Positions 1-8,557 of a DNA stretch of 64,000 nucleotides are shown one piece after another. Source of the stretch: DASZHJ01 sp035581425 (lineage in GTDB: Bacteria > Pseudomonadota > Alphaproteobacteria > ATCC43930 > CGMCC-115725); the NCBI GenBank assembly GCA_035581425.1, contig DATJVP010000123.1, positions 25,026-89,025 on the forward strand. Direction: 5' to 3'. Below the pieces are notes generated by a model. The model searched no databases and was not told the origin of the DNA. It saw only the letters and a program-made list of their open reading frames with translations. How positions within the stretch are numbered: position 1 is the first letter of the stretch; the number at the start of each line of letters is the position of its first letter. Both the position numbers and the translations under genes were made by a program.

Positions 1-1124
1 CCGGCGCCCGCCGCGGCCGCCATGCGCGCGGGGACGGGGTTGAGATCGGCGATCATGCCGGCCATCGCCGCGAGCGTTAGCTCCATCGTGTCGGCGGCAT
101 CGAAGATCTGCTCCTTGTCCTCCTGCATGTCCTTGCCGTAGGTGAGCGGCAGCCCCTTCATCACCGTGAGGAGCGCCATGAGCGCGCCGAAGACGCGGCC
201 GCTCTTGCCGCGCACGAGCTCGGCGGCATCGGGGTTGCGCTTTTGCGGCATGATCGAGGAGCCGGTGGTCCAGCGGTCGGAGAGCCGCACGAAGCCGAAT
301 TGCGGCGTCATCCAGAGCACGATCTCCTCCGCGAGCCGCGAAAGGTGCGTCGCGGAAATCGCCGAAATCGCCAGGAACTCGAGCGCGAAGTCTCGGTCGG
401 AGACGGCATCGAGCGAGTTCCGCATGGGCCGGTCGAAGCCGAGCGCCTTCGCGGTCATCTCGCGGTCGATCGGGAAGGAGGTGCCCGCGAGCGCCCCTGC
501 GCCGAGTGGCGACTCGTTGAGCCGCTTCCGCGAATCCCGGACGCGCGCGCGGTCGCGGCCGAGCATCTCGACATAAGCCATGAGGTGATGCCCGAAGGTC
601 ACGGGCTGCGCGCTTTGCAGATGCGTGAAACCCGGCATGATCGTCTCGGCGTGCCGTTCCGCCTGGTCCAGGAGCGCGGTCATGAGCTGAGTGATCTGCG
701 TCTCCATGCGCTCGTGCGCTGCGCGCACCCAGAGCCGCACATCCAGCGCGACCTGATCGTTGCGACTCCGCGCCGTGTGCAGACGCCCCGCGGGTGCGCC
801 GATGGCGGTCGCGAGGCGCGACTCCACGTTCATGTGGATGTCTTCGAGCGCCGTCGAGAAGGGGAAGGCGCCGCTCTCGATCTCCTTCCGCACTTGCTCG
901 AGGCCGCGATGGATGGCGTCGCGGTCGGCCGGCGCGATAATCCCCTTGGCCGCGAGCATGTCGCTGTGCGCGCGCGAGCCCGCGATGTCCTCGGCCGCCA
1001 TGCGCTGGTCGACGCTGATGGACTCGTTGATCGCCTCCATGAGGGCGTCCACCGACTCGGCAAACCGCCCACCCCACATGGCGTTCGCCTGTGGTTTCGG
1101 GGGTTTCTTTGGGGTCTCGGTCAT
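1..1124 (-). CDS. argH: Argininosuccinate lyase, 3' end beyond window
   Basis: Cleaves argininosuccinate to arginine and fumarate, the last step of arginine biosynthesis in the cytoplasm. About 374 residues are visible from the ATG at 1124. They include the fumarase/aspartase superfamily signature GSSIMPQKRNPD, whose flexible loop carries the catalytic serine, and the upstream HTARSRNDQ and TPGFTHLQ-type segments of the family. The usual length is about 460 residues, so roughly the last 90 lie outside the window. It is the third gene of a minus-strand series after the NUDIX and metallo-beta-lactamase-fold genes, with about 90 bases before it. Identification is secure from the signature and collinearity; only the C-terminus is unseen. 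Confidence 0.96.
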   Translation of the reverse strand, partial: MTETPKKPPKPQANAMWGGRFAESVDALMEAINESISVDQRMAAEDIAGSRAHSDMLAAKGIIAPADRDAIHRGLEQVRKEIESGAFPFSTALEDIHMNVESRLATAIGAPAGRLHTARSRNDQVALDVRLWVRAAHERMETQITQLMTALLDQAERHAETIMPGFTHLQSAQPVTFGHHLMAYVEMLGRDRARVRDSRKRLNESPLGAGALAGTSFPIDREMTAKALGFDRPMRNSLDAVSDRDFALEFLAISAISATHLSRLAEEIVLWMTPQFGFVRLSDRWTTGSSIMPQKRNPDAAELVRGKSGRVFGALMALLTVMKGLPLTYGKDMQEDKEQIFDAADTMELTLAAMAGMIADLNPVPARMAAAAGA

Positions 1125-1213
1125 GTCGGAGCTCCAGCGGATTCCCGCGCCGATCTTAAAGGATTTCTCGCGGCGACGCCCTCACCCATGGCGGAGCCAT
1201 TGGAGGGGGAAGG

Positions 1214-2107
1214 TCAGCGGCCAGCAAGGCGATAGCGCGACTCCACGCTCGGCTCGCCCTCGCAGAGGACACGCCCCTCCGCCACCAGCTCGATCAGATG
1301 CGCCAGCACCGAGCGGCCGGCGGCGCGTTCCAGTCCTTTGGGAAGGCCTACGTAAACCGCGCGCACGATCGCCGGAATCTCGGAGTCGCCTTGCGCAAGC
1401 CGGTGCAGGATCGCGGCCTCACGCTCGCGCCGGTGATCGATGAACCCCTGCACGAAAGCTTGAGGATCCGGAATCGCGGGGCCGTGCGTCGGAAAATAGG
1501 CGGCATCGGTCCGCGGCAGCAGCTTTGCGAGCGAGCGCATGTAGTCGCCCATATTGCCGTCGGGCGGCGCGATCACGCTGGTGGACCAGCCCATCACGTG
1601 GTCGCCGGAGAAGAGCACGCGCTCCTGCGGCAACGCGAAGCAAAGATGGTTCGAGGTATGGCCGGGCGTGTGGACCGCCTCGAGCCGCCAGCCCGGGCCG
1701 TCGACCGCATCGCCCTCGCGCATGACACGGTCCGGTATGAAGTCGCGGTCGCCGCCTTCCTCGACCGCGGGGCCCAGCGCCGCCGCATGCGGGCCGAAGC
1801 CGTAGGTGGGCGCGCCGGTCGCGCGCTTCAGCGCGGCCGAGGCCGGCGAATGATCGACATGTGTGTGCGTCACGAGAATGTGCGTGACGCTCTCGCCGCG
1901 AAGCGCCTGCAGCAGCGCCTCGACGTGCTCCGGGAGTCTCGGCCCGGGATCGATGACGGCGACGTGGCCCCTTCCCACGACATAGGTGCCGGTGCCGTCC
2001 GCTGTGAACGCGCTCGGATTGCGCGCGACGATGCGGCGAATGAGCGGCGTCACCTGCTCGAGGACGCCGTATTCGAATTTGAGCTCGCGCCGGAATGGGA
2101 TCGTCAT
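1214..2107 (-). CDS. Metallo-beta-lactamase-fold hydrolase, LACTB2-like
   Basis: A 297-residue cytoplasmic hydrolase with the dizinc motif HTHVDH at residues 81-86, further metal ligands in TPGHTSNH and FSGDH, and a late PTHGPA histidine. The C-terminal 80 residues look like the winged-helix extension of the LACTB2 group. Relatives of this group include endoribonucleases and thioesterase-like enzymes, so the substrate cannot be named. It starts 9 bases after the NUDIX gene ends and the two are probably co-transcribed; this pairing is familiar in alphaproteobacteria. No signal peptide is present. Confidence 0.88.
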   Translation of the reverse strand: MTIPFRRELKFEYGVLEQVTPLIRRIVARNPSAFTADGTGTYVVGRGHVAVIDPGPRLPEHVEALLQALRGESVTHILVTHTHVDHSPASAALKRATGAPTYGFGPHAAALGPAVEEGGDRDFIPDRVMREGDAVDGPGWRLEAVHTPGHTSNHLCFALPQERVLFSGDHVMGWSTSVIAPPDGNMGDYMRSLAKLLPRTDAAYFPTHGPAIPDPQAFVQGFIDHRREREAAILHRLAQGDSEIPAIVRAVYVGLPKGLERAAGRSVLAHLIELVAEGRVLCEGEPSVESRYRLAGR

Positions 2108-2116
2108 GGGCTGCCT

Positions 2117-2911
2117 TCAGGCGCGCGTCACCCGGCGCACCGGCGTCTCCGTCACCTCGTAGCCGGCGTCCGCGGGAATGCGAAAGACCGCGCCCGCCGG
2201 CGTCTCCACGAGCATGGGCTCGACGGTGACGATGCGCGCGGCGCGCGCGGCGTCAAACGCCTCCGCGACTGTCCGCGAGCGTGCCAGACGCAAGAGGTTC
2301 GCGCGCGTCGCGAAGACGAGTTTGATCTCGCCGCGATCGGCGGCGGCGACCGCGGCAGCGGGCGCGAGCCAGCGTACCTCGACGGCCTCGCGCCCGTCGT
2401 GCAGCGCCACCTGATCCGCAGGCGCGGGCGCGAGATAGAATTGCGTGTCGAAGCGCTTGGGCTGGTCGACGGGCGTGATCCAATGCGCGAAGGGCACCAG
2501 CAGGTCGGTTCCAAGCACGATCCCCGCGCGCGCGACGAAGGCGCCGAAATCCCTGCGGTCGGGAATGCGCGCGAGCAATTTCGCGAGCGCCGCCTGCGAG
2601 AGGATCGATTGCTCGCCATGCGCGCGCGCGAGCAGCACGGTCCCTTCCTCGAAGGTCTCGCGGATCGCGGCGATGCGGGAGACGAGAGGGCCCATCTCGA
2701 GCCCCGCGGGGTTGGCCGCGGCGTCGACGAGCAGCAGATCCTCGGGCGCGGTCTTGCCGCCCGGAAACACCATGGCGCCCGCGGCGAATCCGGCGGCGTC
2801 GTGGCGCACGGTCATGAGCACCTCAAGCCCATCCCTGACGTCGCGCAACAGCATCAAGGTGGCGGCGGGAACCGGCACTACCGGCGTCTTCCGGGGCGCG
2901 TCTACGGTCAT
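2117..2911 (-). CDS. NUDIX hydrolase, NUDT8/NUDT19-like
   Basis: A 264-residue pyrophosphohydrolase. The Nudix box is split by an insertion: GG at residues 51-52, then about 30 residues, then the REtfEE metal-binding helix at 84-89. This spacing is typical of the NUDT19/RPP2-type group, some members of which act on CoA or acyl-CoA. The preceding MVFPGG motif also fits that group. It is the first gene of a minus-strand unit with the metallo-beta-lactamase-fold hydrolase and argH. The substrate is not determinable from sequence. Confidence 0.87.
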   Translation of the reverse strand: MTVDAPRKTPVVPVPAATLMLLRDVRDGLEVLMTVRHDAAGFAAGAMVFPGGKTAPEDLLLVDAAANPAGLEMGPLVSRIAAIRETFEEGTVLLARAHGEQSILSQAALAKLLARIPDRRDFGAFVARAGIVLGTDLLVPFAHWITPVDQPKRFDTQFYLAPAPADQVALHDGREAVEVRWLAPAAAVAAADRGEIKLVFATRANLLRLARSRTVAEAFDAARAARIVTVEPMLVETPAGAVFRIPADAGYEVTETPVRRVTRA

Positions 2912-3000
2912 GGGCGAGAGCTCTCCGACTGGGGCGGTTCCTTATAGGACAAGCAGGCTTGGCCGCGCTAGAGTCGCGGCCTCCAGAGGGGAGAAGAGGA

Positions 3001-3810
3001 ATGACCGAAGTCTACGATCTCTACGCCATCCGCTATGCGACGAATGCAAACCGCCGGCGCGGCGAGAATTTCATGCCCTTCCCGACAGACGATCCGCACG
3101 ACCGTCCGATGCCGATCGATTTCTTTGTCTGGGTTGCGAAGAGCGACAAGCGGACGATCCTCATCGACAGCGGCGCCGACGCCAGCGCCTGCGCCGCGCG
3201 CAACAATACCTTCCTGCGCTGTCCGAGCGAGGGGCTGAAGCTCGTGGGCATCGATCCCAACGAGATCTCCGACGTCGTCACCACGCATTTGCACTGGGAT
3301 CACGCCGGCAATTTCGAGAAATTCCCGAAGGCGCGCTTCCACGTGCAGCGGCGCGAGGTCGCGCATGCGACAGGTGCCTGCATGGGGAACGCCTATATGC
3401 GCCGGCCCTACGACGTCGACTACGTCTGCTCGATGCTGCGCGCGGCCTATGGCGGCCGCGTCGCCTTCCACGATGGCGACGAGGAGCTGGCGCCGGGACT
3501 CGGGCTCCGCCTCGTCGGCGGCCACACGCCGGGCCTGCAGATCGCAACAGTGGAGACGCGCCGCGGCCAGGTCGTCGTCGCTTCCGACGCGCTCCACTTC
3601 TTTGCCAACAAGCAACAGGGCATTCCCTTCGCGATCCTCGTGGACGTTCCCGATTACATCGCGGGTTGGGAGATGCTCGACGCGCTCGCGGAGAGCCCCG
3701 ACCACATCATCCCCGGCCACGACCCAGCGGTGCTCGCGACATATCCCGTCGTGCAGCCCGGGCTCGAAGGGGTTGCGGTCAGGCTCGATACGATGCCGAG
3801 GGGCAAATAG
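3001..3810 (+). CDS. N-acyl-homoserine-lactonase-like metallo-hydrolase
   Basis: A 269-residue metallo-beta-lactamase-fold enzyme with HLHWDH at residues 96-101, the zinc site typical of the AiiA/AttM lactonase-like group. A GGHTPG histidine and an ASDALH aspartate follow. The ATG at 3001 was chosen over in-frame upstream codons because a purine-rich ribosome site (GAGGGGAGAAGAGGA) sits just before it. The stop codon touches the GTG of the next gene with no spacer, so the two are probably translationally coupled. Whether it cleaves acyl-homoserine lactones or a metabolic lactone is unknown. Its partner is a C-C lyase, which hints at metabolism rather than quorum quenching. Confidence 0.85.
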   Translation: MTEVYDLYAIRYATNANRRRGENFMPFPTDDPHDRPMPIDFFVWVAKSDKRTILIDSGADASACAARNNTFLRCPSEGLKLVGIDPNEISDVVTTHLHWDHAGNFEKFPKARFHVQRREVAHATGACMGNAYMRRPYDVDYVCSMLRAAYGGRVAFHDGDEELAPGLGLRLVGGHTPGLQIATVETRRGQVVVASDALHFFANKQQGIPFAILVDVPDYIAGWEMLDALAESPDHIIPGHDPAVLATYPVVQPGLEGVAVRLDTMPRGK

Positions 3811-4668
3811 GTGCCGGCCACGCACCTCAAGCAGAAACTCGCGGAGCGCCGGGCGCTGCTGGTGCCGGGCGCTGCCAACGCGCTCACCGCGCGCATCGTC
3901 GAGGACCTCGGTTTCGAGGCCATCTACCTCACGGGCGCGGGCCTCGCCAATACGAGCTTCGGCGTCCCCGACGTCGGGCTCACGACGATGACGGAGCTGG
4001 TGCAGGCGACGGCGGCGATCTCCGCGGTGACGTCACTGCCGCTCATCGTCGATGGCGATACCGGCTTCGGGAACGAGCTCAACGTCACGCGGACCGTGCG
4101 CGCGCTCGAGCGCGCGGGGGCCGCGGCGGTTCAGCTCGAGGATCAGGTCTTCCCGAAGAAATGCGGTCATTTCGAGGGGAAGGCTGTAATCCCAGCGGCG
4201 GAGGCCGTCGCGAAGATCAAGGCGGCGGCCGACGCGCGGCATTCCGCGGATTTCCTGCTGATCGCGCGCACGGATGCGCGCGCAGTTGACGGGCTCGACG
4301 CCGCAATCGAGCGGGCGGGGCGTTACGTCGAGGCGGGGGCGGATGTGACCTTCGTCGAGGCGCCGGAAACCGCAGAGGAACTCGCGGCGATCCCGCGGCG
4401 TCTCAAGGTGCCGCAGGTCGCGAACATGGTCTTCGGGGGGAAGACGCCGGTCCTCAGCCAGAAGGAGCTCGCGGGGATGGGGTTCTCGCTCGTGCTTTAT
4501 GCCAATGCGGCGCTGCAGGCCTCGGTGCTGGCGATGCAGGAGGTGCTTGGGGCGCTCCGCGACGACGGCTCGCTCGCGCGCGTCTCGAACCGGCTCGCGA
4601 GCTTCGAGGAGCGGCAGCGGATCGTGAAGAAGAACGAGTGGGATACAATCGAGAAGGGGAAGAGGTAG
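3811..4668 (+). CDS. Isocitrate lyase/PEP mutase family enzyme
   Basis: A 285-residue TIM-barrel enzyme with the metal site DGDTGFGN at residues 81-88 and the catalytic loop KKCGH at 116-120, whose cysteine marks C-C lyases of the family (methylisocitrate, dimethylmalate and related 2-hydroxy diacids). The GTG start at 3811 directly follows the TAG of the lactonase-like gene. It aligns without gaps over the first 120 residues with the second family member at 6700-7578, so the two are paralogues. Its 3' end is 2 bases from the convergent leuD. The substrate is unresolved; oxaloacetate decarboxylase or phosphonate-mutase annotations are possible alternatives but the KKCGH loop favours lyase. 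Confidence 0.88.
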   Translation: MPATHLKQKLAERRALLVPGAANALTARIVEDLGFEAIYLTGAGLANTSFGVPDVGLTTMTELVQATAAISAVTSLPLIVDGDTGFGNELNVTRTVRALERAGAAAVQLEDQVFPKKCGHFEGKAVIPAAEAVAKIKAAADARHSADFLLIARTDARAVDGLDAAIERAGRYVEAGADVTFVEAPETAEELAAIPRRLKVPQVANMVFGGKTPVLSQKELAGMGFSLVLYANAALQASVLAMQEVLGALRDDGSLARVSNRLASFEERQRIVKKNEWDTIEKGKR

Positions 4669-4670
4669 GG

Positions 4671-5276
4671 TCAGATCCAGCCCACCTCTTCGGCCTGCCG
4701 TTTCTCGAATCCCTCGATCTCCGCGCGAAAGCCCAGCGTGAAATCGAGCTCGTCGACGCCTTGCAAGAGACAATCCCGGCGGAAGGCGTCGATCTCGAAA
4801 GGGTGCGGCTTGCCGTCGGGGCCGATCACCTCCTGACGCGCGAGGTCGACCACGATGTGTGCGCCCGGCCGCGCGCGAAGTTGGGTCAACAAGCTCGCGA
4901 CCTCCTCGGCGGAGAGCACGATCGGCAAAAAGCCGTTCTTCAGGCTGTTGCCGTAGAAGATATCGCCGAAGCTCGGCGCGATCGCCGCGCGGAAGCCCCA
5001 GTCCCAGAGCGCATAGACCGCGTGCTCGCGTGAGGAGCCGCAGCCGAAATTCTTGTCCGCGACGATGACGCGGGCGCCGCGATAGGCGTGCTCGTTCAAC
5101 ACAAAATGCGGATGCTCCTTGCCGGCATCGTCGAAGCGGAGGTCGTTGAAGAGATATTGCCCAAAGCCGTCCTTCCGCGGCTTCCGGAGGAAGCGCGCGG
5201 GGATGATCTGGTCGGTGTCGACGTTCGGCACCGACATCGGGACGGCGATGGCGTCGAGGCGCGCGAAGGCTTCCAT
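4671..5276 (-). CDS. leuD: 3-isopropylmalate dehydratase small subunit
   Basis: A 201-residue swivel-domain subunit that pairs with LeuC to isomerise 2- to 3-isopropylmalate in leucine biosynthesis. Family hallmarks are NVDTDQIIPARF near the N-terminus and the substrate-loop motif NFGCGSSREHA. The start at 5276 gives MEAFARLDAIAV and matches normal LeuD length; an upstream extension of the frame overlaps leuC and was discarded. It begins 8 bases after leuC ends, and the operon order is ICL/PEPM enzyme, leuC, leuD. leuB is not nearby, and the same fold also occurs in dimethylmaleate and homoaconitate hydratases. Confidence 0.9.
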   Translation of the reverse strand: MEAFARLDAIAVPMSVPNVDTDQIIPARFLRKPRKDGFGQYLFNDLRFDDAGKEHPHFVLNEHAYRGARVIVADKNFGCGSSREHAVYALWDWGFRAAIAPSFGDIFYGNSLKNGFLPIVLSAEEVASLLTQLRARPGAHIVVDLARQEVIGPDGKPHPFEIDAFRRDCLLQGVDELDFTLGFRAEIEGFEKRQAEEVGWI

Positions 5277-5284
5277 CTCTCCCC

Positions 5285-6697
5285 TCAGCCCTGAAGCAGC
5301 GAACGCACGTCGGTGAAGTGGCCTGTCACCGCCGCGGCCGCGGCCATCGCAGGGCTCACGAGATGCGTGCGCGCACCCTTGCCCTGGCGGCCCTGGAAAT
5401 TCCGGTTCGAGGTCGAGGCGCAGCGGTCCCCCGCCGCCACGAGGTCGCCGTTCATCCCCACGCACATGGAGCAGCCGGCCTCACGCCACTCGAAGCCCGC
5501 GTCCTTGAAGATGCGGTCGAGCCCCTCGGACTCGGCCTCTCGCTTGATGAGGCCCGAGCCCGGCACGACCATCGCGTGGACACTTGCCGCAACCTTGCGG
5601 CCTTTCGCGACCCGCGCAGCGAGGCGGAGGTCCTCGATGCGGCTGTTGGTGCAGGAGCCGATGAAGACGCGTTGCACGGGAATACCCGAGATCGCCGTGC
5701 CCGGCTCGAGGCCCATATAGTCGAGCGCCTTCAACATCGCTGTGCGGCGCTCGGCGTCGTCGATCCCTGCGGGATCGGGCACGCGTCCCGTGATGGGCGC
5801 GGCATTCTCGGGACTCGTGCCCCAAGTCACCATCGGTGCGATCTCGGCTCCATCGAGCGCGACCTCGCGATCGAAGCGCGCCTCGGGGTCGCTCGGGAGC
5901 GTGCGCCAAAAAGCGAGCGCTTTCTCCCAGGCCGCGCCCTTCGGCGCGAAGGGTCGGCCCTCGACATAGGCAAAGGTCGTCTCGTCCGGCGCGATCATGC
6001 CCGCGCGCCCGCCCGCCTCGATCGACATGTTGCAGACCGTAAGCCTGCCCTCCATGGAGAGGGTGCGGATCGCGCTTCCCGCATATTCGATCGCGTGGCC
6101 GACGGCACCGGCGGCGCCGATCTTCGCGATGATCGCGAGGATCACGTCCTTGCCGCCGATCCCCGGACCGAGCCGGCCCTCGACGGAAATTCGCATCGTC
6201 TTGGGCCGGCGCTGCCAGAGCGTCTGCGTCGCCAGGACGTGCGCGACCTCGCTCGCTCCGATGCCGAAGGCGAGCGCGCCCAACGCGCCGTGTGTCGAGG
6301 TGTGGCTGTCGCCGCAGACGAGCGTCATGCCCGGCAGCGTCAGGCCCTGTTCCGGACCCACGACATGGATGATGCCCTGGCGCGGGTCGTCGAGCCCGAA
6401 GACGGTGACGCCGTGCTCGCGGGCGTTCTTGGTGACGGACTCCACCATGAGGCGCCGGTCGGGATCGTCGACCCCGTCCATGCTGCGGCTCGTTGTGGGG
6501 ACGTAGTGATCGGGCGTGCCGAAGGTGCGATCGGGCCGCCGCACTCGGAGCCCGCGCTCGCCCAGGACCTCGAAGGCGCGGCGCGAGCCGTCATGGATCA
6601 AGTGACGATCGACGTAGAGGAGCGTGTGCCCATCCTCGCGCTGGTGGACGACGTGGCGGTCCCAGATCTTCTCGAAGAGTGTGCGAGGTGCGGCCAT
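5285..6697 (-). CDS. leuC: 3-isopropylmalate dehydratase large subunit
   Basis: A 470-residue aconitase-superfamily subunit holding the 4Fe-4S cluster. The cluster cysteines are in GSCTNSR and GCSMCVGMN, and GDSHTSTHGA, DRHLIHD and STSNRNFQGRQG are all characteristic. Length equals that of the classic proteobacterial LeuC. The ATG at 6697 lies 2 bases after the stop of the upstream lyase gene, so coupling is likely. Some positions differ from the housekeeping alphaproteobacterial form (AGAVGHAIEYAG where GGTGYVIEYAG is usual), leaving room for a paralogue acting on another dicarboxylate or tricarboxylate. Confidence 0.9.
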   Translation of the reverse strand: MAAPRTLFEKIWDRHVVHQREDGHTLLYVDRHLIHDGSRRAFEVLGERGLRVRRPDRTFGTPDHYVPTTSRSMDGVDDPDRRLMVESVTKNAREHGVTVFGLDDPRQGIIHVVGPEQGLTLPGMTLVCGDSHTSTHGALGALAFGIGASEVAHVLATQTLWQRRPKTMRISVEGRLGPGIGGKDVILAIIAKIGAAGAVGHAIEYAGSAIRTLSMEGRLTVCNMSIEAGGRAGMIAPDETTFAYVEGRPFAPKGAAWEKALAFWRTLPSDPEARFDREVALDGAEIAPMVTWGTSPENAAPITGRVPDPAGIDDAERRTAMLKALDYMGLEPGTAISGIPVQRVFIGSCTNSRIEDLRLAARVAKGRKVAASVHAMVVPGSGLIKREAESEGLDRIFKDAGFEWREAGCSMCVGMNGDLVAAGDRCASTSNRNFQGRQGKGARTHLVSPAMAAAAAVTGHFTDVRSLLQG

Positions 6698-6699
6698 GG

Positions 6700-7578
6700 C
6701 TACTCGGCCGCTTTGGGCTTGGGCTCGCGGTAGGCCTCGCGGACCCGGTCCCATTCCTCGGCCCCCATGCGGCGGAAGGCATCGCGCACTGTCATGTTGC
6801 CGATGGGGACGGGATGCCGGCCCTCCTCGCGCAACTCCTTGAGCGCGGCATCGCAAGCGCCGATCACGGTCTTGAAGAGAAGGCCCGGCACGATCGCGAG
6901 CTTGAAGCCCATGCGCTGGGCGTCTGCGAAATCGACCATCGGGGTCTTCCCGCCCCAGACGACGTTGAGGAGGCAGGGGCCTTTGACGAGCCGCGGCACT
7001 GCCTTCACTTCCTCGAGGGTCTGCGGCGCCTCGAGGAAGGCCATGTCGGCGCCCGCGGCGAGAGCGGCATTCATGCGCCGCACCGCCTCCTCGAAGCCAT
7101 GTCCCGCGCGGCTGTCGGTCCGCGCGATCAGGAGGAAATCGGGATCACGCTTGGCCGAGGCCGCCGCGCGGATCTTCGCGAGATAGTCGTCGAGCGGCAC
7201 GATCACCTTGTCGTCGAGGTGGCCGCATTTCTTCGGGAAGCCCTGATCCTCGATGTGGATGCCGGCCACGCCGCGGCGCTCGTACTCGCGGACGGTGCGG
7301 ACGACGTTGAGCTCGTTGCCATAGCCGGTATCGGCGTCGGCGATGACCGGGAGTTCCACCGCCGTCGCGATGCGGCCCGCGTTCTCGACCATTTCCGTCA
7401 TGGTGACGAGACCGTAGTCGGGATAGCCGTGCGTCGCGGCGGTGCCGGCGCCGGTCATGTAGACCGCTGCGAATCCCGCCTGCTCGATGAGCTTCGCGGT
7501 AATCCCGTCATAGGCGCCGGGCGCGAGGAGCATGGAATCCTTATCAATGAGCTCGCGGAGGCGCCTCGATGCGGTCAT
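6700..7578 (-). CDS. ICL/PEP mutase family lyase next to leuCD
   Basis: A 292-residue TIM-barrel lyase with DADTGYGN at residues 81-88 and catalytic KKCGH at 116-120. It is closely related to methylisocitrate lyase, 2,3-dimethylmalate lyase and oxaloacetate decarboxylase types. It is the promoter-proximal gene of an apparent operon with leuC and leuD. A Shine-Dalgarno AGGGGAG lies ahead of the ATG at 7578. The context suggests a hydratase-lyase pair: an aconitase-type hydratase makes a 2-hydroxy diacid that this enzyme splits. That substrate link is inference; the family assignment is firm. Confidence 0.88.
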   Translation of the reverse strand: MTASRRLRELIDKDSMLLAPGAYDGITAKLIEQAGFAAVYMTGAGTAATHGYPDYGLVTMTEMVENAGRIATAVELPVIADADTGYGNELNVVRTVREYERRGVAGIHIEDQGFPKKCGHLDDKVIVPLDDYLAKIRAAASAKRDPDFLLIARTDSRAGHGFEEAVRRMNAALAAGADMAFLEAPQTLEEVKAVPRLVKGPCLLNVVWGGKTPMVDFADAQRMGFKLAIVPGLLFKTVIGACDAALKELREEGRHPVPIGNMTVRDAFRRMGAEEWDRVREAYREPKPKAAE

Positions 7579-7678
7579 GCGGGTCTCCCCTGATCTGGGC
7601 GGGAGGATTTAAGCACCCGCCGAGGCCGGTGTGCAATCGCGGCTCCTCGGCTATGCTCCCGCAATGAGGAGGTTGGCG

Positions 7679-8557
7679 ATGAGCGAGGTCTTGGCGGCGG
7701 TCACGGCGGCGGGAATGCTGTCCCTCGCCGCGACGGAAGGGTGGGCGATGGGACTCAATCAGGCACAGGAGAAGGAGCTCGCGGCGCGCGTCGCCGCTGG
7801 CGCGCATCCCTCGATGATCCGCCTCAACGACGTGGAGATCCAGGATTTCAAGCGCCGGCCCGGCACGGGCGACGCCTACGAATTTCTCGTCATCGGCAAG
7901 TCGGGAGAGCCCTCGATCACGCTCGCCGACGGAAGCTTCACCATGCGAAACCTGCAGGTCGGGGGCGGCGCGGGGCCCAATGCAATCTTCGTGGGCTTCA
8001 GCGGTGGAGTGCATTGCTGCTACACCGCGCATCTCATCTGGATCGAGGGCCGCTTGCATCACCAGGAGATCGAGCTCCGGGATTCCGAGCTTAAAGTGGT
8101 GCCGATCTCGAACGTACCGCAGCTCCACTTCTTCGATTTCGCCTTCGCGGAATGGAATGCCACCTTCACAGACAGCCCGGCGCCGCCGGTGATCCTGAGC
8201 TACGATCCGCGCAAGGGCGAGTATGTCGCCGACGCCGCGGCGATGCGGCAGACGCCGCCCGACGCGGTAATCTTGGATCTGCGCGCGCAGGAGATCCGCA
8301 AGGTCTATGACGGGCTCCGCCCCGGCGATCTCGATCCCGTGCTCTGGGCTGGAATGCTCGAGATGATCTATTCGGGGAACGCCGCCTCCGCGCGCGCGCT
8401 GCTCGAGGCCGCCTGGCCGGCGGATCGGCCGGGGAAAGACGAATTCCTCGCGGACTTCACGCGCCAGCTTTGGCGGGGCGACACCTGGCGCCGCTTCGAC
8501 CTCGGCCGCGTCCTCGGCGCAGCCGAGACGTTCCCGCCGCCGCCGGAGGCGCGGTGA
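7679..8557 (+). CDS. Secreted protein of unknown function
   Basis: A 292-residue protein I do not recognise. The ATG at 7679 was chosen because a strong Shine-Dalgarno GAGGAGG (7666-7672) sits 6 bases upstream; an ATG at 7664 lacks one. The first 25 residues form a plausible Sec signal peptide ending near WAMG. The mature part is soluble, with a GGVHCCYTAHL stretch carrying adjacent cysteines and a predicted beta-rich middle. Its stop overlaps the GTG of the first PaaK-like ligase (GTGA), so it is the first gene of that operon. A periplasmic accessory or ligand-binding role is only a guess. Confidence 0.75.
   Translation: MSEVLAAVTAAGMLSLAATEGWAMGLNQAQEKELAARVAAGAHPSMIRLNDVEIQDFKRRPGTGDAYEFLVIGKSGEPSITLADGSFTMRNLQVGGGAGPNAIFVGFSGGVHCCYTAHLIWIEGRLHHQEIELRDSELKVVPISNVPQLHFFDFAFAEWNATFTDSPAPPVILSYDPRKGEYVADAAAMRQTPPDAVILDLRAQEIRKVYDGLRPGDLDPVLWAGMLEMIYSGNAASARALLEAAWPADRPGKDEFLADFTRQLWRGDTWRRFDLGRVLGAAETFPPPPEAR

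Noticed and set aside
243..2947. Very long open frames antisense to argH, the metallo-hydrolase and NUDIX genes
   Set aside because: They are mirror frames expected in high-GC DNA; their translations are arginine- and histidine-rich with no family motifs, while the opposite strand has complete enzymes.
5277..5465. N-terminal extension of leuD into leuC
   Set aside because: The extension has no LeuD similarity and the internal ATG at 5276 gives the standard length and start sequence.
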